NCBI GenBank assembly: GCA_034520215.1
Contig: JAXHNR010000002.1
Coordinates: forward strand, 532,642 to 596,641
Direction: 5' to 3'
Length of the DNA: 64,000 nt
Source of the DNA: Candidatus Krumholzibacteriota bacterium
Lineage (GTDB): Bacteria > Krumholzibacteriota > Krumholzibacteriia > Krumholzibacteriales > WJIX01
In this document: one piece after another, positions 51,781 through 60,573 of the stretch
Position numbering within the stretch: position 1 is the first letter of the stretch
Layout of the letters: each line of letters begins with the position of its first letter
Program-made: the position numbers and the translations under genes
The notes under the pieces: generated by a model
Told to the model about the DNA's origin: nothing
The model's input: the letters and a program-made list of their open reading frames with translations, nothing else
Databases searched by the model: none

Positions 51781-51822
51781 AAAACCCCGGGAAAGTGAAG
51801 TCTCTTCACATTTCCCGGGGGT
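51781..51822. terminator. Intrinsic terminator between convergent genes
   Basis: Stem CCCCGGGAAA (51785-51794) / TTTCCCGGGG (51811-51820), with inner TGAAG / CTTCA. The minus strand follows with a T tract (complement of AAAA at 51781), so it ends the leftward lipoprotein gene well; the rightward AsmA-like gene stops right beside it. Confidence 0.8.
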
Positions 51823-51858
51823 AGTTTGCTTAACCGTTTATTTGAAATCCTCTATCGT

Positions 51859-52695
51859 CTACTGATAATTAATAGCGGCTTTACGTCCTGTTGCCTGGAT
51901 TTCATTCATATCCTTATCGAGTATAATTGGATTAGCAGCATCACCCGGTTCATTAGGGTTGGGAGCGATTTCAAAAGCAAGTTCGTTAAGGTCTTCAAGA
52001 AGCATTAGACCGAAAGAACAAACCAATGTTTCGCCGTCGGAATACACATCTCTAGTAAATGTGAGCGCGATTCCGCTTGAGATGCTTCCTAAGGGAAGCA
52101 CATAATCCGGGAAGTTCGTATATGTGTATACAAAATCTGTAGATTCATCAACTGGTGAACCTTCGGAATCCACGAAATTGATCTTGAATGAGGCGCCATT
52201 TGTCCTGTTGTACTCGGTTCCATCCAGCATAACATACGCGTAACAGTCAAGTACGGATGGATATGTAACGTCGCCGCTGCATACAGAAGTTTCTTCATCA
52301 AAGAAGATAGCTATTGAAGGGTTATCAGGTACGTCAACCTCAAGTGAGAAATCAACTTGATCTGTAGCCCCTTCATCGTCTGTACAAACTACGTCGAAAT
52401 TATAGCTTCCCGCCGATTCCATCACACCAGTAATAGTACCGTCTGAAGAAAGTTCCATTCCGCTGGGCAGGTTTGAAGCGGCATCAAGCGACCAGGTATA
52501 CGGTGCCGTTCCACCCTCGGCTTCCATCTGCACGTTATACGGGGAACAGGTGTATCCTGTTTCAAGTGTGGCATCAGTTGTGATTGCCAATTCTTCCGGC
52601 TCCGGTGTCGGAGCGACGGTGTCCTCATCCTCTGAGCACGAAATAAACATGCCGCTCAAAGAGAGAACTAAAAGAACTAAAAAAACCTTTCTCAT
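51859..52695 (-). CDS. Ig-like-domain surface lipoprotein
   Basis: 278 residues. Lipoprotein signal MRKVFLVLLVLSLSGMFISC, acidic linker (EDEDTVAPTPEPEE), then a putative Ig (He_PIG-type) domain (~residues 35-125; EGGTAPYTWSLDAASNLPSG, SSDGTITGVMESAGSYNF), and a C-terminal beta-rich half with no recognisable fold. Probably surface or periplasmic, role unknown. Promoter at 52727-52755. Confidence 0.72.
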   Translation of the reverse strand: MRKVFLVLLVLSLSGMFISCSEDEDTVAPTPEPEELAITTDATLETGYTCSPYNVQMEAEGGTAPYTWSLDAASNLPSGMELSSDGTITGVMESAGSYNFDVVCTDDEGATDQVDFSLEVDVPDNPSIAIFFDEETSVCSGDVTYPSVLDCYAYVMLDGTEYNRTNGASFKINFVDSEGSPVDESTDFVYTYTNFPDYVLPLGSISSGIALTFTRDVYSDGETLVCSFGLMLLEDLNELAFEIAPNPNEPGDAANPIILDKDMNEIQATGRKAAINYQ

Positions 52696-53222
52696 TTTGA
52701 GACCTCCTTTTGTCTCTTAAAGTCCGGTTGTACCCTTTGGCCTTGTCCATTGCAATCCGCGTGCCACATATGTTATGTATGAAGTTAGATTCTGTAACTC
52801 CTTGTCACGCATATATATAAATTCTATCGCCCGGAGGTTTTGCCTGTATTTTGAAGTAATATCAGACTCTCATTATGCCAAATTATGTTTTACAGTGGTT
52901 ATTAGTTCTTCAGTGTTTACAATAGTTACCTTCGGCGGCGGCTGCTTTCCGATACATCTGAAAGGGTCTTTGGAAAGCGCCTTGCGTACAGTAAGAAATC
53001 TTTTTAAGGGGAAGTATCAGAGTGTCTGTAAATTATCTACAGAGATAATTTGTTCTTCAGAGTGCAACACACTTTATACTTTTACGTTTATATTCCCAAT
53101 ACCGTAATTGAAGTTCTGAGATAGAGTAATTCCTGAAACAGGCAGTAATTCAGTCTGGATTATACGGCAGACTATGACGCCAGTATTAATCTGTATTGAG
53201 TCAGCGCGGGTATGTTGTATTT
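52696..53222. other. Intergenic region with lipoprotein promoter
   Basis: Holds the lipoprotein promoter (minus strand TTGCAA at 52750-52755, 17-base spacer, TACAAC at 52727-52732) and its GGAGGTC site. A 110-codon plus-strand ORF (52775-53107) has no ribosome site or family-like composition and is rejected. Nothing else recognised. Confidence 0.5.
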
Positions 53223-54188
53223 TCAGTCTATAAGCAGTTTTCCCGTTTCCATTATCATTTTGCCGTCCAACTCTACGGTGGGATTCATTACAATTCCGTC
53301 GAGGTGGATCGGAACATCCACAGTTCCTCCCATAGACATATTATTTCCGAGAGCAATGTGTATTGTTCCCATGACTTTTTCGTCCTCGAGTATCTTGCCC
53401 GTTATTTTCGCGGCATCGTTGGTTCCAATACCCAGTTCGGCTGTGTTGAATGCCATTGGCCCGACAGCTTCCAGTTTTTCTTTGAGAAGATCCGCCTCCG
53501 GTCCGCCTGTAATTTCCACGGCAAAGCCGTCTTTTACAGTAATTGTTATAGGAGTCTTCCCTGTAAGATCGCCGATTCCGGCCATAGATCCGTCGACTAT
53601 AAATACTCCGTTGGAACTGTTTTCAACCGGCATGAGATAGGCTTCGCCCGAGGGAAGATTTCCGAATCCGCCCTTTTCATGTATGAGCCCGGTCGAGGCT
53701 ATACCCTCTATCCCATCGATAGGTATTATTATATCTGTACCCGACTCTGTTGTTACACGCGCGGATTTTGCATCTGTCAGCATCTTAGTTATTTTTTTTG
53801 TTCTGTCAGCTATAGCGTAGTAATCGGCTTTAAGGCAGCGAACCATTGTATCCTTGGTAATTCCGGGCATTGTAGCTACTCTGGCTCCGGCCGAGCAAGC
53901 CTCTCTTCTTGCCGCCGTGTGAGTAAGTGATTTTGATGTCGGGATTATAACAGCTTCACTGGCGGCCATCGCGCGCGAGACTGCTTCAGGAGGTTCCTCG
54001 CCGTTTCTACTCAAAGGCATTATCTCCATTAAGACAGATTCCGCTCCGAGTGAGCGTCCAGCTTCAAATAGAGCTTGGCCTATTGTTTTAAGTTCAGAGT
54101 CTGTTACCACAAGGAATGATTCATCTTTTTTTACTTTCAGGCAATCTTTTACGGCTATTACCGCTGATTCATAAAGTTCTTTATCCAT
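53223..54188 (-). CDS. Leucyl aminopeptidase-like (M29/NicX-related) metallopeptidase
   Basis: 321 residues. Family features: KDESFLVVTDSELKTIGQALFEA, SLTHTAARREACSAGARVATMPGI, GFGNLPSGEAYLMPVENSSNG (metal Glu), AELGIGTN, and MGTIHIALGNNMSMGG with VDVPIHLDGIVMNP (His/Asp metal ligands). Related proteins include thermophilic aminopeptidases and the NicX hydrolase. Cytoplasmic. GGAGGAATCTG precedes the ATG. Confidence 0.78.
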   Translation of the reverse strand: MDKELYESAVIAVKDCLKVKKDESFLVVTDSELKTIGQALFEAGRSLGAESVLMEIMPLSRNGEEPPEAVSRAMAASEAVIIPTSKSLTHTAARREACSAGARVATMPGITKDTMVRCLKADYYAIADRTKKITKMLTDAKSARVTTESGTDIIIPIDGIEGIASTGLIHEKGGFGNLPSGEAYLMPVENSSNGVFIVDGSMAGIGDLTGKTPITITVKDGFAVEITGGPEADLLKEKLEAVGPMAFNTAELGIGTNDAAKITGKILEDEKVMGTIHIALGNNMSMGGTVDVPIHLDGIVMNPTVELDGKMIMETGKLLID

Positions 54189-54610
54189 CAGATTCCTCCT
54201 TTTTGCCTCAACTGTGATTGGCTTAATCAGTAATTCACTCCGTCTATTCTGCTTTATTCGATAATAAAGGGTATAGAGGGTTATCTTCCAGCTGGTAGGA
54301 TATTAACATGAACCGGGCGGGGTATTTCAATTCATTTTATAAAAAAGTGAAATATATATTCAGTAACATGAATTTTTTATAGAGTCTTCGCCGATGCCCG
54401 ATATCGTTCGACCTGATAATGGGGCTGAGGAAGGCGTAAAAGGCTATAAAACTGATTCTTCAAAAGCCGCCTGAAGCCCGGATTTACTTTCAGGAAATAG
54501 GTTTGCCGACCGGAAATCCTAAAAATTCTTGCGGAATTAACACTGAGAGGCTACAATGCTTTTTTTCGCAGTGGTGATATATAATTTGATTCGCCTCGGA
54601 GGTAAAAAAA
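54189..54610. other. Divergent intergenic region with purF-like promoter
   Basis: 422-base gap with a good promoter for the rightward gene: TTGCGG (54529-54534), 17-base spacer, TACAAT (54552-54557). No purine-riboswitch core was recognised by eye. No ORF. Confidence 0.5.
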
Positions 54611-56002
54611 ATGAGTGGGCTTTTCGGTGTAGTTTCCAGAGATCGTTGTTCTGAGCATTTGCTTTATGGAACGGATTATCACTCTCATCTCGGTAATGAA
54701 TTCGGAGGAGCGGCGGTTTTAGGGGAAACTTTTCACCGGCAAATACACGATATAAGCGCCAGCCAGTTCAAATCGAAATTCGATAAGGATATTATGGAAA
54801 TGCGGGGAAATATGGGAATAGGGGTCGTGAGCGCTGTTGATGAGCAACCTGTATATATTAATTCCAGGTTTGGTCCTTTCTGCCTCATCATGGATGGAAT
54901 TATCAATAATTCTCAAGAGCTTGCCTCGGCGCTTCTGGACCGTGGAATCAGTTTCAGTGAAGTAGGGAAGGGTTATGTGAATCTCGCTGAGCTTACCGCT
55001 AAATTGATAACGCAGGGTGACAGCATCGTAAGCGGTATCGAAAAGATGTTCGATCAAATAAGCGGGTCCTGTTCACTTCTCCTGCTGCATAGAGACGGAA
55101 TCTATGCCGCCAGAGACAGGCACGGGCATTCCTCTCTGGCCGTTGGGAGAAACGGCGATTCATGGGCGGTGGCTTCTGAAACATCGTCCTTTCCCAACCT
55201 TAATTTTGAAGGTGAAAAGTTCTTAAGACCCGGTGAAATCGTTTTGATAAATGAAAAAGGGCTTACGCAGAAAAAGAAGGGTTCCGACAAAAACCAGATT
55301 TGCGCCTTCTTGTGGGTATATACCGGGTTTCCGACTAGTAGATATGAAGGTATTAATGTCGAGACAGTCAGAGAAAAATGCGGCAGATTTTTGGCAAAGA
55401 GGGATAGTGATATCGAGGTGGATGTCGTCGCGGGTGTTCCTGATTCGGGGACTGGCCACGCGGTCGGATACGCTATTGAATCGAATAAGCCCTACAGAAG
55501 GCCTCTGGTAAAATATACTCCCGGATACGGGCGGAGTTATATTCCCAGTTCACAGGATATGCGGGATCATATCGCCAGAATGAAATTGATTCCTAATGAG
55601 TCTATAATTAGAGGAAACAGAATTATTATTTGTGAAGATTCGATCGTGAGAGGAACTCAGCTGAAAAATTATACTATCAGGAAGCTGTGGTCCGCTGGCG
55701 CCGAGGAGATTCACGTCAGAGTTGCCTGTCCTCCTCTGATGTTTCCATGTAAATTCAATTTTTCAACTCGGAGTATCGGCGAGCTCGCGGCCCGCAGGGC
55801 TATAAGAGCTATTGAAGGAACTGATATCGGGGATGTCTCAGAATACGTAGATCACACAACAGATAAGTACGCTGGAATGATAGAATGGATACGAAAGGAT
55901 CTGAAAGTGACGACTCTGAGATATCAGACGACCGATGATATGGTAGAATCGACAGGTATGCCGAGGGAAAAATTGTGTCTGAACTGCTGGAACGGTGAAT
56001 AA
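54611..56002 (+). CDS. PurF-like amidophosphoribosyltransferase lacking the catalytic Cys
   Basis: 463 residues. N-terminal class II glutaminase domain (~1-235) begins MSGLFGVVSRDRC where PurF needs Cys directly after Met, so the glutaminase nucleophile is absent (Ser instead). C-terminal PRTase domain has the PRPP loop RIIICEDSIVRGTQLKN and GVPDSGTGHAVGYA; CxNC-type end (LCLNCWNG) may reflect an Fe-S or zinc site. I recall similar Cys-less PurF-like proteins from Bacteroidota, so this is likely a subfamily rather than a mutation. May use free ammonia or do another reaction. Confidence 0.85.
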   Translation: MSGLFGVVSRDRCSEHLLYGTDYHSHLGNEFGGAAVLGETFHRQIHDISASQFKSKFDKDIMEMRGNMGIGVVSAVDEQPVYINSRFGPFCLIMDGIINNSQELASALLDRGISFSEVGKGYVNLAELTAKLITQGDSIVSGIEKMFDQISGSCSLLLLHRDGIYAARDRHGHSSLAVGRNGDSWAVASETSSFPNLNFEGEKFLRPGEIVLINEKGLTQKKKGSDKNQICAFLWVYTGFPTSRYEGINVETVREKCGRFLAKRDSDIEVDVVAGVPDSGTGHAVGYAIESNKPYRRPLVKYTPGYGRSYIPSSQDMRDHIARMKLIPNESIIRGNRIIICEDSIVRGTQLKNYTIRKLWSAGAEEIHVRVACPPLMFPCKFNFSTRSIGELAARRAIRAIEGTDIGDVSEYVDHTTDKYAGMIEWIRKDLKVTTLRYQTTDDMVESTGMPREKLCLNCWNGE

Positions 56003-56029
56003 TCGGGCCGCGGCGGGTAACATGGCTTT

Positions 56030-56338
56030 TGGAGTTTCCCCAATTTTTATAACCTATAAGGTAGTCGATGATTTGTAACAGTATGCGGCTGATTGATATT
56101 TTCAAAATCGTGGTCGATTTCCCCGGCGAGGTAATCGCACGCTCTGCGCCTCGGGCTCGCTCTTTCTGCCCCTTCGGGCCAGAAATCCTTGCCCGCTCGC
56201 CACTCGGCGAGGGTTTTGAAAATATCAATCAGCCGCACTCATCAGCAATGAAAGCCCTATTCCACTTACCAATCCTGATAACTGATTGTATCTCGCAATG
56301 TTATTACAATACTTGCCGAATTTTCAGAGGGAACTCCA
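56030..56338 (+). mobile_element. MITE-like structured element, copy 3
   Basis: Begins TGGAGTTTCCCCAATTTTT and ends GAGGGAACTCCA. Near-identical to copy 2 in inverted orientation. Pairing arms GCGGCTGATTGATATTTTC / GAAAATATCAATCAGCCGC enclose a central GGCC-rich hairpin. No convincing direct repeat flanks this copy. Lies between purF-like and PAP2 genes. Confidence 0.8.
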
Positions 56339-56430
56339 AATAACGCAGAAGCCGGTTTTTTCCAGCAGAAAACAGCTGGAAATTATATATATTTTAAATT
56401 CTGCCTTTGATAACAGGGTCTTCGCGGATT

Positions 56431-57174
56431 TTATTGCCCGGGATTCACCTCTCTGGAGTCTTCTTTCTTTTTCGTAAGTCTGCTGAAAATAATGTACGAA
56501 GGCACTGAAAGAATAATCCCCAGAGTAATTCCAGCCGCTACGTCAAGAGGCCAGTGTACTCCAACATAAATTCTCGAGAAGGAAACTGTTGCCGCGATCA
56601 GAAGGAGAGGGGCGAGAAGTTTTCTGTAGACGAGACCGAGAAACAGCATGGAAGTTGTTATATTAGCCGCGTGTCCGGACGGAAAGGAGAAGGATGATTT
56701 ATATCCTCTGACTGCTTCAAAAGATGTGGTAATCCATCCTGAGTTCCCGCTCCAGAAACGCGCGCCGCCCAGCACTTCGCAGGGACGCGATCTTTGAAAG
56801 AGGGGTTTCATAATTCCGCTGGATATTTGATCAGAAGCTACCAGAAGGGGTATGAGCGCGAGAGCGGCCCATTTCCCTTTCGCCCCTCCGAATATTACAA
56901 GAGCTGACCATGAAAGTAGAATAATAATCTTAGATCTGTCAAAATCTGTAATAATCGGCATGACAGTATCAAATGCCCTGTTGGCGAGCCCCGTATTAAT
57001 AAACCGGAAGATCTTCACGTCGTAGGATGATTCGTTCTGGAATTTACGCCAGGCGGACCCCGAAAGAGAATCTGTGTCTGTCGCGCGGGGAGTCGGCGCG
57101 CTGGCGGAAGCTGCAGGCAGCATAATTAGAACTATGAATATCAGGAATGTCTGCCGGATTCTTTCTTTTGCCAT
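56431..57174 (-). CDS. PAP2-family membrane phosphatase
   Basis: About 247 residues from ATG 57174 (a TTG at 57207 is also in frame). Signal-like segment (FLIFIVLIMLPAASASA), then a multi-TM PAP2 fold with the tripartite site KPLFQRSRP (KX6RP), FPSGHAAN (PSGH) and SRIYVGVHWPLD (SRX5HX3D). Likely dephosphorylates undecaprenyl pyrophosphate or phosphatidic acid in the membrane, on the periplasmic side. Confidence 0.88.
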   Translation of the reverse strand: MAKERIRQTFLIFIVLIMLPAASASAPTPRATDTDSLSGSAWRKFQNESSYDVKIFRFINTGLANRAFDTVMPIITDFDRSKIIILLSWSALVIFGGAKGKWAALALIPLLVASDQISSGIMKPLFQRSRPCEVLGGARFWSGNSGWITTSFEAVRGYKSSFSFPSGHAANITTSMLFLGLVYRKLLAPLLLIAATVSFSRIYVGVHWPLDVAAGITLGIILSVPSYIIFSRLTKKKEDSREVNPGQ

Positions 57175-57347
57175 AGCTGCAGAGTTTTTTCTAAGACAAT
57201 AATTCAAAAGGAAGTGTTCTGATCCTGCCGCCCGAAAAGTGCAATAGACAGAATCAGAACTCCTCTGAAATTACTTTACAATTCCTATCAGCAGGTGGTT
57301 TCGTCTGTGCTTCTATACCGCTGACACTTTTTAGCTGAAGCTTATTA

Positions 57348-57926
57348 CTAAAATGAGAAACCGCCGGAAATAGTGAAATATTTACTTGTGCCATCATTAA
57401 ATATTATATTAAGGGCGGGTTTGATCTCCCATCTTCTTGATTCAGACTGATGGATTATTATTCCGCCGCCTAAGCTCATCCCAAGATTTATTTCCGAATC
57501 ATCATAGTTATCATTTCCAACATCTACATCAAAAGCACTGCGGTAAAAGCCGATCCCCGCCTGTCCGAAATATTTATTTGTGCTGCCTGTCGAATCACTT
57601 TGTGAAAAGAGATATTTCACCTGGGGAATAAATTCCATTATCGAAGCTGAACCGTCAATATCAGTTCCCGTCCATCCGCCTTCATCGACTCCCCACCTGT
57701 TGTAGGCGATCCTTCCTCCCAGGAGTATATTGTCTGTATGTGGGATAAAACCGTCCAGGCCGAAGCATATTCCCGTATTGTAAGAATCGCCCGTATCGCC
57801 GATAGGCATTGATAGTCCGGCATTGGCGTTGAATTCGATTTGTTCCATAATGCTGTCCGCGGCCAAAGCTGATGCAGGCAGAATAATAATAATGGCGATC
57901 ATCAGCAACGCACTTTTATGAATCAT
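57348..57926 (-). CDS. Outer-membrane beta-barrel-like protein
   Basis: 192 residues from ATG 57926 (GGGAGGGAAAAAG before it). Signal peptide (LLMIAIIIILPASALAA), then alternating beta strands (EFNANAGLSMPIGD, YFGQAGIGFYRSAF, INLGMSLGGGIII) ending in Phe (ISGGFSF), typical of small 8-stranded barrels of the OmpW/OmpA size class. Function unknown. Confidence 0.72.
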   Translation of the reverse strand: MIHKSALLMIAIIIILPASALAADSIMEQIEFNANAGLSMPIGDTGDSYNTGICFGLDGFIPHTDNILLGGRIAYNRWGVDEGGWTGTDIDGSASIMEFIPQVKYLFSQSDSTGSTNKYFGQAGIGFYRSAFDVDVGNDNYDDSEINLGMSLGGGIIIHQSESRRWEIKPALNIIFNDGTSKYFTISGGFSF

Positions 57927-58293
57927 CTTTTTCCCTCCCTTTTGCTCGCACTCTTGCATGGATAAGAACTTTTTACTGTCCTTCTCAAAGTAAGTTGTTG
58001 TACAGGGTGCCACAGATTCAAGGAAAAGACAAGTATTGTTTTTTATTTTCAACCTTACACCGGGTAGGACCTCACGCGGTGAAAAGTTTACCCGCCCTTA
58101 AAACTTCTGTTTAGCTTCTTTGATGAGAGGAAATCAAATTCAAGCTTCCGGCACCGGCATAAAAAGTGAGAATTTACAGACTAAGTTCCAATAAATGTGA
58201 AAAATCCGGTTGGAGAAAGGTGTAATATTAATTAGAATATATCCTGTAGGTTCTTTCGAACGTTATTAAACAGCCGGGCAGGGAAGTTAAAAT
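57927..58293. other. Intergenic region upstream of the PanD-fusion gene
   Basis: 367 bases between divergent genes. No repeat, RNA or ORF recognised; expected to hold two promoters. Confidence 0.4.
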
Positions 58294-60015
58294 ATGTTAC
58301 CTCCTCTTTTACCTTCGTTAGTGAGACATTTTGTTTACCCTTTCTATAGAGGGTATAGAAAAGACAGGGTCCTTTCAATTCTCAGCGATCTGGAGGATAA
58401 TCAATGGCTCTCGAAAGACCAGATAGAAGAGATACAATGGAGGAAGCTGAAGAAGCTGTTGAGTTACGCTTCTATCCATGTTCCCTATTACAGGGATCTC
58501 TTCAGCAACAGGGGAATAGAGCCCGATGAGATAGAAAGCCCCGCTGATTTTACGAATATACCGTATCTGACAAGAAATGTTATCACAAAGAGCAGCCGTA
58601 ATCTTATTACGGGAGATCCGCTGATGAAGGGGTATGCTTCGAGTACCGGCGGGTCTAACGGTGACCCTCTGTATTTCTACTGTGATCTTGCGGCCGGCCC
58701 CGTACGTCGTGCCAACACAATCAGGCAGTTCCGCTATGCCGGTATTGATATTGGCGACAGACAGCTGCGGCTTATGGGAGATCAGCTGGATAGAACATGG
58801 AAGGAAAGCGCCGCGGCGAAGGTAAAAGATTACTTCAATAATATTAAATTCTTGTCATCGTTTGATATGTCAGACGAAGCGATGAAAGAATATATACGTG
58901 TTGAACGCTTTTTTAAACCCTCTGTTATTGTAGCCTACCCTTCAGCTCTCGCCCTTCTGGCTGATTTCTGCAAGCGGAGAACTTTGAAGCTTTTTAAACC
59001 GAAAGCCGTTGTTACAAGCGGAGAAATGCTGTACCCGGAGCAGAGGGAGATAATCGAAGAGGTTTTTTCCGCCCCTGTTTTCAACAGATACGGAACCAGT
59101 CAGTTTTCCAATGTTGCCAGCGAATGTAAACAGCATAAGGGGCTGCATGTCGCGAGTGATCTCTTCTTCGTCGAAGTAATTAACAATAGCGGAAAACCGG
59201 CTGAAGCGGGAGAAAAGGGGGAGCTGGTCATTACCGACCTGTCTAACTTTTACATGCCCTTTATAAGATATAGAACCGGAGATTACGCGGTGCCGGCAGG
59301 AAGAATTTGTGACTGCGGAATAGGTCTGCCTCTCCTTGAAAGGATTGAAGGACGCAACTTAAATACTATCAGAACTGCTGAAGGCAAATCTGTCGGGGGT
59401 GCTTTCTGGACGAGACTTTCGAGAACAGTGCCGGGGATAAAGAGATTTCAAATTGAGCAGAAAGGTCTAAACAGCATTAATTACAGAGTTGTTCCGGGTC
59501 CCGGATGGAAAGTTGAATTTAAAGAGATGCTTGAAAGAAAAATCAAGTCATACTGCGGAGATAATTTAAACATTACCTTTCTTGAAGTTGATGACATTCC
59601 TCTTACACCCTCGGGGAAATCCAGGTTTATTATTCCTGATACCGAAGAAAAACTTGTCATTAAATCCAAGATACACAAGGCAAATATCACCTCGGCGGAA
59701 CCTGATATGAATGACTGTCTGTGTATAGACGAAAAACTCATGGAGCTAGCCGATATTTCCGAATATGAAAAAATCCTCATCGTTGACGCCACAAATGGAG
59801 TTCGTCTCGAAACGTTCGCCGTGAATGCTCCCAAAGATAAAGGTGATATTAAAGCCTGCGGAGCGGTCGCGGAAAAACTTAACCCGGGGGATGAAATAGG
59901 CGTAATGGCGTTTACATGGTCGAAGGAAAACGAGATTGATTTCAGTAATATTCTCGTTGATAAGAAGAACAGGTTCTTACGTTATCTTACAGAATTTCCA
60001 GGGCAGAAAATATGA
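58294..60015 (+). CDS. CapK/PaaK-type adenylate-forming enzyme fused to a PanD-like domain
   Basis: 573 residues. The N-terminal ~445 are a CapK/PaaK-type AMP-forming ligase: SSTGGSNGDPLYFY (P-loop), NRYGTSQFSNVAS, GELVITDLSNF, IRYRTGDYAVPAG, and the C-terminal lid LTPSGKSRFII. Residues ~455-562 resemble aspartate 1-decarboxylase: IKSKIHKANIT keeps the PanD Lys/His, NGVRLETF keeps the Arg, but the self-cleaving Gly-Ser is replaced by Asp474-Cys475 (MNDCLCIDE). So the PanD part cannot form a normal pyruvoyl group. A separate PanD follows at 60183. Substrate unknown; beta-alanine activation is a tempting guess. AGGGAAG lies weakly upstream. Confidence 0.78.
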   Translation: MLPPLLPSLVRHFVYPFYRGYRKDRVLSILSDLEDNQWLSKDQIEEIQWRKLKKLLSYASIHVPYYRDLFSNRGIEPDEIESPADFTNIPYLTRNVITKSSRNLITGDPLMKGYASSTGGSNGDPLYFYCDLAAGPVRRANTIRQFRYAGIDIGDRQLRLMGDQLDRTWKESAAAKVKDYFNNIKFLSSFDMSDEAMKEYIRVERFFKPSVIVAYPSALALLADFCKRRTLKLFKPKAVVTSGEMLYPEQREIIEEVFSAPVFNRYGTSQFSNVASECKQHKGLHVASDLFFVEVINNSGKPAEAGEKGELVITDLSNFYMPFIRYRTGDYAVPAGRICDCGIGLPLLERIEGRNLNTIRTAEGKSVGGAFWTRLSRTVPGIKRFQIEQKGLNSINYRVVPGPGWKVEFKEMLERKIKSYCGDNLNITFLEVDDIPLTPSGKSRFIIPDTEEKLVIKSKIHKANITSAEPDMNDCLCIDEKLMELADISEYEKILIVDATNGVRLETFAVNAPKDKGDIKACGAVAEKLNPGDEIGVMAFTWSKENEIDFSNILVDKKNRFLRYLTEFPGQKI

Positions 60016-60182
60016 TAGATCTATCCGGCGCTTTTAAAGATGCCGGAGATAAACTTTCTCATTTGGCTTAATAATCAATTGTCTGTCGGGCATTATTAAT
60101 CCTTACTTTCCCTTTGATTTTATAGATAATTTGATATATTTATATCTGTACGCGATCGAAACTGTGGAGATGTGAGTATGTC

Positions 60183-60542
60183 ATGAAACGTATGTTTTTA
60201 AAATCTATGATTCTGAAAGCGAAGGTCACTCAAGCCGATCTTCGTTATGTGGGAAGCATTACGATCGACGAAGATCTTGTTGATAAAGCCAATCTGAGCG
60301 AAAACGAGAATGTATTGATCGTTGACAAAACCAACGGCAACAGACTCCAGACTTATATAATAATCGGGGAAAGGGGTTCCGGAGAAATTTGCATCAACGG
60401 TGCCGCGGCTCACCTTGTAGATGAAGGTGACATTGTTGATATCATGGCATTTTCCTGGACCACGGGTGAAGCTCAATCACTCTTTATAAAATTGGATGAG
60501 AATAATCATTTTTCCAGGTATGTCACAGCGGGTGAGCGCTGA
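60183..60542 (+). CDS. panD: Aspartate 1-decarboxylase-like protein PanD with altered N-terminus
   Basis: 119 residues. Has the self-processing site [14 protein letters not shown] (cleavage Gly-Ser giving the pyruvoyl group), NGNRLQTY (Arg and Tyr of the active site), and [15 protein letters not shown]. But [13 protein letters not shown] has Met and Leu where PanD has the conserved Lys and His (usual KSKIHRA). The neighbouring fusion has those two residues but not Gly-Ser. Normal PanD makes beta-alanine from aspartate for pantothenate/CoA. No panB or panC is nearby. Confidence 0.8.
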   Translation: MKRMFLKSMILKAKVTQADLRYVGSITIDEDLVDKANLSENENVLIVDKTNGNRLQTYIIIGERGSGEICINGAAAHLVDEGDIVDIMAFSWTTGEAQSLFIKLDENNHFSRYVTAGER

Positions 60543-60573
60543 CCCTTCCTACGGTTTCTCAGAAAGGGAGTGA

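Noticed and set aside
52775-53107. 110-codon plus-strand ORF upstream of the lipoprotein
   Set aside because: No ribosome site, Ser/Phe/Cys-rich composition typical of random AT-rich frames, overlaps a promoter.
54300-54600. Purine riboswitch upstream of the purF-like gene
   Set aside because: No three-way junction core recognised.
49094-56338. Inversion between MITE copies 2 and 3 (inverted, near-identical)
   Set aside because: Copy 2 keeps matching target duplications on both sides, so no exchange of flanks between these two copies has happened in this sequence.
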